Of a stretch of 9,495 bases of DNA, positions 5,224 to 9,495 are shown one piece after another. Positions within the stretch are counted from its first letter, which is position 1. Each line of letters starts with the position of its first letter. Both the position numbers and the translations under genes were made by a program. The DNA lies in the NCBI GenBank assembly GCA_028292835.1, contig JAQGLP010000154.1, positions 1-9,495 of the forward strand, read 5' to 3'. The notes under the pieces are model-generated. The model had not been told where the DNA came from and did not search any database. It worked only from the letters and a program-made list of their open reading frames with translations. The DNA comes from Variovorax sp. Lineage in GTDB: Bacteria > Pseudomonadota > Gammaproteobacteria > Burkholderiales > Burkholderiaceae_C.

Positions 5224-6768
5224 TCAGGCCCGCAGGAACAGCCGGTAGACCGGGTTGGCGGTTTCCTCGACCCAGGGGTAGCCAAGCGTGCGCAGGAACT
5301 CGTCGAATGCCGCCGCGTCGGCCGCGGGCACCTGCAATCCGACCAGGATGCGCCCGTAGTCAGCGCCCTGATTGCGGTAGTGAAACAGGCTGATGTTCCA
5401 GTTGGGGCGCATCAGGCTCAGGAACTTGAGCAGCGCGCCGGGCCGCTCCGGGAACACGAAGCGCAGCAGCCGCTCGTCGTGCGCCAGGCCGCTGCGCCCG
5501 CCCACCATATGGCGGATGTGCTCCTTGGCGAGTTCGTCGTGCGTCAGGTCGATCGCGTCGAAGCCGTGCGCGCCGAAGGTCTGCGCGATGGTCGCCGACT
5601 CGCCGCGCGCCGTGGTCGTCAGGCCGACGAAGACATGGGCCACGGCCGCGTCGCTAATGCGGTAGTTGAACTCGGTCACGTTGCGCGACGCCCCCGGCAG
5701 CGCACCCACCAGCTCGCAAAAGCGCCGGAAGCTGCCGCGCTCCTCGGGAATGGTCACGGCGAACAGCGCCTCGCGCTCTTCGCCGACCTCGGCGCGCTCG
5801 GCCACGAAGCGCAGCCGGTCGAAATTCATGTTGGCGCCGCACAGGATCGCCACATAGGTCTCGTCCCGGGTCTTGTGCGTGGCCACGTACTGTTTGATGG
5901 CGGCCACCGCCAGCGCGCCCGACGGCTCGACGATGCTGCGCGTATCGACGAACACGTCCTTGATGGCGGCGCACACCGCGTCGGTGTCCACCACGACGAA
6001 GTCGTCCACCAGCCCGCGCGCGATGCGAAAGGTTTCCTCGCCGACCAGCTTGACCGCCGTGCCGTCGGCGAACAGGCCGACATCGGGCAGCGTGACGCGC
6101 TCTTGCGCGGCGACCGACTGCATCATCGCGTCGGAGTCGTTCATCTGCACCCCGATCACCCTGATCTCGGGGCGCACGGCCTTGATGTAGTTGGCCACCC
6201 CGGAAATCAGGCCGCCGCCGCCGATCGCCACGAACACCGCGTCGATCGGGCCCTGGTGCTGGCGCAGGATTTCCATGGCGATGGTGCCCTGGCCGGCGAT
6301 CACGTCGGGGTCGTCGAACGGGTGCACGAAGGTCAGGCTCTCGCGGGCCTGCAATTCGAGCGCGTGCCCGTAGGCATCGGAGTAGCTGTCGCCCTGCAGC
6401 ACCACCTCGCCCCCCAGTGCGCGCACGGCGTCGACCTTGAGCTGCGGCGTGGTCACGGGCATCACGATCACGGCGCGCGCGCCCAGCTTGCGCGCGCCCA
6501 GCGCCACGCCCTGCGCATGGTTGCCTGCCGAGGCGCAGATGACCCCGCTGGCGAGCTGCGCCGCGCTCAGGTGCGCCATCTTGTTGTAGGCGCCACGCAG
6601 CTTGAAGCTGAACACCGGCTGCTGGTCCTCGCGCTTGAGCAGCACGGTGTTGCCGAGCCGCGCGCCGAGCGCGCGCGCCGGCTCCAGGGCCGACTCCACG
6701 GCCACGTCGTAGACGCGCGCCGTGAGGATTTTCTTCAGGTAATCGGCCGGAGTGAGCTGCAGGGACAT
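5224..6768 (-). CDS. ilvA: Biosynthetic threonine deaminase (threonine ammonia-lyase)
   Basis: IlvA converts L-threonine to 2-oxobutanoate and ammonia, the first committed step of isoleucine synthesis, in the cytoplasm with pyridoxal phosphate. The protein is 514 residues, the long biosynthetic form. In the catalytic domain (about 1-320), SFKLRGAYNK at 54-63 carries the cofactor lysine Lys56, SAGNHAQG is at 80-87, and the glycine-rich phosphate loop GGGGLISG is at 183-190. Two ACT-like regulatory regions follow, at about 335-408 (beginning near PEERGSFRRF) and 430-514 (with FPERPGALLKFL), which in this family mediate isoleucine inhibition and valine activation. The ATG at 6768 is chosen because upstream in-frame sequence runs through a terminator hairpin. 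No Shine-Dalgarno is visible; TATCAT lies 7 nt before the ATG. Confidence 0.95.
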   Translation of the reverse strand: MSLQLTPADYLKKILTARVYDVAVESALEPARALGARLGNTVLLKREDQQPVFSFKLRGAYNKMAHLSAAQLASGVICASAGNHAQGVALGARKLGARAVIVMPVTTPQLKVDAVRALGGEVVLQGDSYSDAYGHALELQARESLTFVHPFDDPDVIAGQGTIAMEILRQHQGPIDAVFVAIGGGGLISGVANYIKAVRPEIRVIGVQMNDSDAMMQSVAAQERVTLPDVGLFADGTAVKLVGEETFRIARGLVDDFVVVDTDAVCAAIKDVFVDTRSIVEPSGALAVAAIKQYVATHKTRDETYVAILCGANMNFDRLRFVAERAEVGEEREALFAVTIPEERGSFRRFCELVGALPGASRNVTEFNYRISDAAVAHVFVGLTTTARGESATIAQTFGAHGFDAIDLTHDELAKEHIRHMVGGRSGLAHDERLLRFVFPERPGALLKFLSLMRPNWNISLFHYRNQGADYGRILVGLQVPAADAAAFDEFLRTLGYPWVEETANPVYRLFLRA

Positions 6769-6775
6769 GGGCACG

Positions 6776-6781
6776 ATGATA
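6776..6781 (-). promoter_or_regulatory. Possible -10 hexamer directly before ilvA
   Basis: The minus strand reads TATCAT (5 of 6 to TATAAT) ending 7 nt before the ilvA ATG, downstream of the terminator hairpin. A transcript from it would begin at or next to the ATG. No clear -35 is seen at 17 nt. Confidence 0.25.
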
Positions 6782-6812
6782 AGAGCGGTGCGCCCGCGAG
6801 AGGCCCGCCCAG

Positions 6813-6842
6813 AAAAAAGCCCCGGGTCTTGCGACCCGGGGC
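6813..6842 (-). terminator. Strong intrinsic terminator upstream of ilvA
   Basis: The minus strand has a perfect 10-bp stem: GCCCCGGGTC (6842-6833), loop GCAA, then GACCCGGGGC (6828-6819), directly followed by TTTTTT (6818-6813). This is a textbook Rho-independent terminator on the minus strand only, because the plus strand has no T-run after the stem. It faces toward ilvA, 45 nt before its ATG, so it must end a transcript that starts upstream in the 6843-6910 region. Confidence 0.88.
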
Positions 6843-6901
6843 TAAATCCACCAATTGGAAGGGTGGAGGAGACAACCGGTGCACACGAGAGCGTGTGCGA
6901 T
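6813..6901 (-). ncRNA. Candidate small RNA, about 90 nt, upstream of ilvA
   Basis: A complete minus-strand transcription unit is visible: a promoter at 6936-6909, a predicted start near 6901 and a strong terminator ending at 6813. The RNA would hold a perfect 7-bp 5' hairpin (arms 6898-6892 and 6887-6881, tetraloop CTCT on the minus strand). A pyrimidine-rich stretch with CTCCTCC follows, then a weak 5-bp hairpin (CCACC 6866-6862 with GGTGG 6852-6848), then the terminator hairpin with a U6 tail of the kind Hfq binds. No convincing reading frame fits inside it: the one open stretch, GTG at 6895 to TAG before the terminator, lacks a ribosome binding site and starts inside the 5' hairpin. I do not recognise the family. 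The alternative is an attenuator-like leader of ilvA. Confidence 0.55.
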
Positions 6902-6908
6902 GAAATAA

Positions 6909-6936
6909 AGTATATCGGTTGTTTGCTGCATTGCAA
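6909..6936 (-). promoter_or_regulatory. Sigma70-like promoter of the candidate small RNA
   Basis: On the minus strand, -35 TTGCAA (6936-6931, 4 of 6 to TTGACA), a 16-nt spacer and -10 TATACT (6914-6909, 5 of 6) are followed by an AT-rich start region. The predicted start is near 6901. The -35 overlaps an inverted repeat at 6919-6939 that could be an operator. Confidence 0.5.
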
Positions 6937-6939
6937 CAA
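6919..6939. promoter_or_regulatory. TTGC/GCAA inverted repeat overlapping the small-RNA promoter
   Basis: Arms TTGTT (6919-6923) and AACAA (6935-6939), with inner GC/GC pairs (6925-6926, 6933-6934) and one bulged T, surround TGCATT. It covers the -35 hexamer of the minus-strand promoter. TGC/GCA-rich operators of this look are known for PhaR, the regulator of polyhydroxyalkanoate granule genes in betaproteobacteria. That link is only a resemblance recalled from memory. Confidence 0.3.
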
Positions 6940-7019
6940 GCAGCGAAATATTTCCCAGCCCGCCTGTGGGGTCGGGACTGCCGCGCTTTTTTAAATTCAA
7001 CGCAACGGAAATCTCAACG

Positions 7020-7469
7020 ATGGAATGCACAGTGAGCTGGACGGGGAACGCGGGCACGCGCTCCGGCATGGGCTTTGTCGCCGAGACGGGCAGCGGCCAC
7101 ATCCTGGCCATGGACGGCGCGCCCGATGCCGCCCGGCCCGGCAACGGCGGCCAGAACCTGGCGCCGCGGCCCATGGAGACGGTACTTGCCGGCACCGGGG
7201 GTTGCACCGCCTACGACGTGGTGCTGATCCTGAAGCGCGGGCGGCACGAGGTCGAACGTTGCAGCGTCAAGCTGACCAGCGAGCGGGCCGAGAAGGACCC
7301 CAAGGTGTTTACCAAGATCCACATGCATTTCACCGTCGCCGGACGGGGGATTCCGCCCGCCGCCGTCGAGCGCGCCATCGCGCTCAGCCACGAGAACTAC
7401 TGCTCGGCCAGCATCATGCTGGCCAAGACGGCGCAGATCACGACCAGCTTCGAGCTGATCGACGCCTGA
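7020..7469 (+). CDS. OsmC family protein (peroxide reductase-like fold)
   Basis: OsmC/Ohr-fold proteins are small cytoplasmic homodimers that reduce organic hydroperoxides through two conserved cysteines. This member is 149 residues, typical of the family. It has a Cys in GTGGCTAYDV (Cys62) and a Cys in SHENYCSASIML (Cys128), the expected pair, plus GQNLAPRPMETVLAG (44-58) preceding the active-site helix. It looks closest to the YhfA-like OsmC branch rather than to Ohr, so the substrate is uncertain and no symbol is given. The ATG at 7020 is chosen; a GTG at 6966 would add 18 unconserved-looking residues. The Shine-Dalgarno is weak (ACGGAAA). It is preceded by the divergent small-RNA promoter and converges on coq7. 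Confidence 0.9.
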   Translation: MECTVSWTGNAGTRSGMGFVAETGSGHILAMDGAPDAARPGNGGQNLAPRPMETVLAGTGGCTAYDVVLILKRGRHEVERCSVKLTSERAEKDPKVFTKIHMHFTVAGRGIPPAAVERAIALSHENYCSASIMLAKTAQITTSFELIDA

Positions 7470-7518
7470 GGCCCGGAGAGTCGCCGTCGTCCGGACCCGG
7501 GACGGAAACCCCTGGCCC

Positions 7519-8148
7519 TCAGATCCGGTGCGCCACGGTCGTCATCACGCGCGCTGCCAGGCGCATGGCACCTCGCACCGGCGCCGGCAGCGGGACGGCG
7601 CCGGCGCTCCATGCATGCGCCGCGTGGCGTGCCTCGTCGAGCTTCATCTGCAACACGACGGCGCGAGATTCGGTGTCGCCCGCGGGCAGGCGTTCGAGAT
7701 GGCCGTCCAGGTGCGCCTCGACCTGGCGCTCGGTTTCGGCGACGAAACCCAGGCTCAGCCTGTCGCCCAGCCGGCCCGCCACCAGCCCCAGGCCGAAGGC
7801 GCCCGCGTACCACAGGGGATTGAGCAGCGAGGCGCGCGCCCCCAGTGCATCGAGGCGCTCGCGTGTCCAGGCGAGATGGTCGGTCTCTTCCCGGGCCGCT
7901 TCGAGCAATTGCGCACCCAGGACGGGGTCTCTCGTGACGGCGGCCTGCGCTGTGTAGAGCGCCTGGGCGCAGATCTCCCCGACGTGGTTGACGCGCATCA
8001 GGGCACCGGCTGCGCGCCTTTCTTCTTCTCGCAGCGCAACCGGCGGCGTGGCGGCGGCGGGGAGGGGCCGCGCGGCGCGAGGCTGGGCGAACAGGGTCCG
8101 CAGCGCGGCATCGGCGGTGCTCAACAGGGGATCGAGTCGTGTGTTCAT
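7519..8148 (-). CDS. coq7: 2-nonaprenyl-3-methyl-6-methoxy-1,4-benzoquinol hydroxylase (Coq7, di-iron)
   Basis: Coq7 (UbiF-equivalent in many betaproteobacteria) carries out the C6 hydroxylation late in ubiquinone synthesis, at the inner face of the cytoplasmic membrane. The protein is 209 residues, normal for the bacterial family. The carboxylate-bridged di-iron ligand motifs are present in order: MRVNHVGEICAQALY (Glu58), EETDHLAW (Glu88 and His91), ETERQVEAHL (Glu138/Glu140 region) and LDEARHAAHA (Glu172 and His175). A hydrophobic stretch at about 113-128 could sit on the membrane. The ATG at 8148 is chosen; an in-frame ATG at 8166 would add six residues, and neither has a strong ribosome binding site. 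It converges on the OsmC gene with 49 bp between them. Confidence 0.94.
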   Translation of the reverse strand: MNTRLDPLLSTADAALRTLFAQPRAARPLPAAATPPVALREEERRAAGALMRVNHVGEICAQALYTAQAAVTRDPVLGAQLLEAAREETDHLAWTRERLDALGARASLLNPLWYAGAFGLGLVAGRLGDRLSLGFVAETERQVEAHLDGHLERLPAGDTESRAVVLQMKLDEARHAAHAWSAGAVPLPAPVRGAMRLAARVMTTVAHRI

Positions 8149-8245
8149 GGTCCGATTGGAACGCATGCCCGCCGGGTTGACGGCCTTGGGCAGAGTTGGT
8201 TTCTCAGGACGTGACCGTTGCCGGATTGGGCTGCTTTCGCCCTTT

Positions 8246-8261
8246 GTTGCAGGCTTGCAAC
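8246..8261. promoter_or_regulatory. GTTGCA-GGCT-TGCAAC inverted repeat (possible operator)
   Basis: Perfect 6-bp arms GTTGCA (8246-8251) and TGCAAC (8256-8261) are separated by GGCT. The repeat is too short and isolated for a terminator and resembles the TTGC/GCAA repeat at 6919-6939. It lies 98 bp before coq7 and about 180 bp before the porin, so it may serve either gene or none. Confidence 0.25.
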
Positions 8262-8427
8262 GAAACGCGGTCCATCTCCGATTTTTCGGCTGATTTGCTT
8301 TGCCCTCATGTAGCAGCTCTGGTGCAATAGCGTCAACTTCCCAAAAGGAGGTTGGCCCGGGGTCCGGCGGGAGCACAAAGTGCCAGTCATGGTGAGCCCT
8401 CTGCACCGGAGCCCTATGTTTAACCTT

Positions 8428-8432
8428 GGAGA
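8428..8432 (+). promoter_or_regulatory. Ribosome binding site of the porin gene
   Basis: GGAGA lies 8 nt before the ATG at 8441, good spacing for a Shine-Dalgarno. It confirms the start that gives the signal peptide. Confidence 0.75.
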
Positions 8433-8440
8433 AACTCGCA

Positions 8441-9495
8441 ATGAAAAAATCCCTAGTTGCTCTGGCTGCCCTGGCTGTTGCCGGCATGGCCTCGGCCCAG
8501 TCGTCGGTGACGTTGTTCGGTGTGGTCGATGCTTCGATCAGCCGCTACACGACCAACAGCATTGACAACCGCGTGATCAACCCGTTCACGGGCCAGGTCG
8601 TCAGCGGCGCCTTCAATCCTGGCCAAAGCCAGACCGTTCTGGGCAATGGCGGCTACAGCTCCAGCCGCCTGGGCTTCCGCGGCACGGAAGACCTCGGCGG
8701 TGGCCTGGCGGCGAGCTTCTGGCTCGAAGCCCCGTTGTCCAATGACGACGGCAGCACGGTCGGCCGCCCCTTCAACTTCAGCCGCCGTTCGACGGTGAGC
8801 CTGTCGGGTGGCTTCGGTGAAATCCGCCTGGGTCGCGACTACACCCCGACCTTCTGGAACGACACCGTGTTCGATCCGTACGGCACCGTGGGCGTGGGCA
8901 CCAACGTGATCAGCTCGGTCAGCGGCCTAGCGGGCGCACCTATCGTTCGCGGTGGCTTGCTGGCCGGTACGACCTTCACCAACGGCAACTACGCGCGCGC
9001 CAGCAACACGGTGGGCTACTTCCTGCCGCCGAACCTGGGTGGTTTCTACGGCCAGTTGCAGTACGGGCTTGACGAAAACGTCCACGGTAACGCCACCAAC
9101 CTCTTTGGCAACACCAACAGCAACACCGGCCGTTATGTCGGTGGCCGCTTCGGCTACGCCAATGGCCCGCTGGACGTGGCGGTGGCGTATGGTCAAAGCA
9201 CCGTTCGCACCTTCAACGAGCCTGTTGCACTTACCGTTTCTCCCACTGGGTTCTCGCCGTTCGGCGCGAAGGTCAAGACGGCCAACCTCGGCGCTTCCTA
9301 CGACTTCGGTGTGGTCAAGCTGTTCGGCGAACTGTCGCAAATCAACAACGACATCCGCAACACCAACGCGGGCTTCACGCTGGACTCGACCACCAAGGTC
9401 AGGGGCTGGCTGCTCGGCGCGACTGCGCCGGTCGGTGCGGGCCTGATCCGTGCTTCGTACTCCGAAGCACGCACCAACCTGAACCAGCCCTTCCT
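8441..9495 (+). CDS. Gram-negative porin, Omp32-like (cut by the right edge)
   Basis: This is a trimeric beta-barrel outer-membrane channel for small, probably anionic, solutes. The visible 351 residues read without a stop to the window end. The signal peptide MKKSLVALAALAVAGMASA is followed by a likely cleavage before Gln20 and by SSVTLFGVVDAS, the first barrel strand typical of Comamonadaceae porins such as Omp32. Further family landmarks are SSRLGFRGTEDLGGGLAASFWLE near 75-97, FNFSRRSTVSLSGGFGEIRLGRDYTPTFWND near 111-141 with the charged Arg cluster of the pore constriction, and alternating strands afterwards. The ATG has a good ribosome binding site. It is a monocistronic-looking gene divergent from coq7; its paralogues are usually numerous in this family, so no specific symbol is given. 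Confidence 0.93.
   Translation, partial: MKKSLVALAALAVAGMASAQSSVTLFGVVDASISRYTTNSIDNRVINPFTGQVVSGAFNPGQSQTVLGNGGYSSSRLGFRGTEDLGGGLAASFWLEAPLSNDDGSTVGRPFNFSRRSTVSLSGGFGEIRLGRDYTPTFWNDTVFDPYGTVGVGTNVISSVSGLAGAPIVRGGLLAGTTFTNGNYARASNTVGYFLPPNLGGFYGQLQYGLDENVHGNATNLFGNTNSNTGRYVGGRFGYANGPLDVAVAYGQSTVRTFNEPVALTVSPTGFSPFGAKVKTANLGASYDFGVVKLFGELSQINNDIRNTNAGFTLDSTTKVRGWLLGATAPVGAGLIRASYSEARTNLNQPF

Larger units (their letters stand above)
8149..8440. other. Intergenic region between divergent coq7 and the porin gene
   Basis: This 292-bp gap must hold the start signals of both genes, but no strong promoter pair stands out. For coq7 the minus strand has TTGACG (8336-8331, 5 of 6 to a -35) and, 18 nt on, TACATG (3 of 6), which would leave a leader of about 150 nt. 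For the porin, TATGTT at 8415-8420 has no -35 and lies too close to the ribosome binding site. Also present are a GTTGCA/TGCAAC inverted repeat (8246-8261) and an unused Shine-Dalgarno-like AAAAGGAGGT (8343-8352). No gene is supported here. Confidence 0.5.

Noticed and set aside
6842..6895. Short open frame on the minus strand (GTG at 6895 to TAG at 6844-6842) ending Trp-Trp-Ile just before the terminator, reminiscent of an attenuation leader peptide
   Set aside because: There is no ribosome binding site, the GTG lies inside the perfect 5' hairpin, and the tandem TGG arises from the GGTGG arm of a small hairpin. ilvA would be expected to use Ile/Val/Leu codon runs. Kept only as part of the alternative attenuator hypothesis.
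5380..6903. 507-codon open frame on the plus strand opposite ilvA
   Set aside because: It mirrors the high-GC codon pattern of ilvA, has an Arg/His/Gln-rich composition unlike a real protein, and reads through the terminator hairpin. It is a shadow of ilvA.
7484..7505. Arms CCGTC/GACGG between the convergent OsmC and coq7 genes as a terminator
   Set aside because: 5-bp stem, 12-nt loop and no T-run; too weak to call.
8415..8420. TATGTT as the porin -10
   Set aside because: Only 4 of 6 to consensus, no -35 at suitable spacing, and the resulting start would fall at the ribosome binding site.
8380..8565. Plus-strand frame from GTG 8380 overlapping the porin start
   Set aside because: It runs into the porin coding sequence in a different frame; the porin, with its signal peptide and ribosome binding site, is clearly the real gene.

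Overview
The window is GC-rich bacterial DNA with dense, tightly overlapping genes. Several things point to a betaproteobacterium of the order Burkholderiales, most likely family Comamonadaceae (Variovorax/Acidovorax/Polaromonas/Rhodoferax type): the gene families, a type II secretion cluster with gspC divergent from gspG, an Omp32-like porin, and two copies of a short GCTA-N9-TAGC palindromic repeat. The genus cannot be fixed from the sequence alone.

Left part (1-5163): a type II secretion (general secretion pathway) locus. On the minus strand, in transcription order, lie gspG (major pseudopilin), gspH, gspI, gspJ and gspK (minor pseudopilins) and gspL (inner-membrane assembly platform), then the first bases of a further gene, presumably gspM, running off the left edge. 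Most joints are start/stop overlaps (ATGA or TGATG), typical of translational coupling. The exception is a 134-bp gap between gspK and gspL that is largely filled by a repeat element. gspC is divergent on the plus strand, separated from gspG by 69 bp holding a possible shared -10 element. gspD, gspE and gspF are not in the window.

Middle part (5164-6965): gspC converges on ilvA (biosynthetic threonine deaminase, minus strand). Just upstream of ilvA is a compact unit that no protein gene explains: a sigma70-like promoter, a 7-bp perfect hairpin, an unpaired CTCCTCC segment and a textbook intrinsic terminator (10-bp perfect stem plus T6), all on the minus strand. It reads as an approximately 90-nt small RNA gene, or less likely as an ilvA leader/attenuator. 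It is the best candidate here for something undescribed.

Right part (6966-9495): an OsmC-family protein (plus) converges on coq7 (ubiquinone hydroxylase, minus). After a 292-bp intergenic region comes a Gram-negative porin (plus) with a signal peptide, cut by the right edge. No tRNA, rRNA, CRISPR array, insertion sequence or phage gene was seen. The genes form an ordinary core-genome neighbourhood; the interest is in the non-coding elements and in unusual start regions (long leaders on GspH and GspI, possible leaderless starts for gspC and ilvA).
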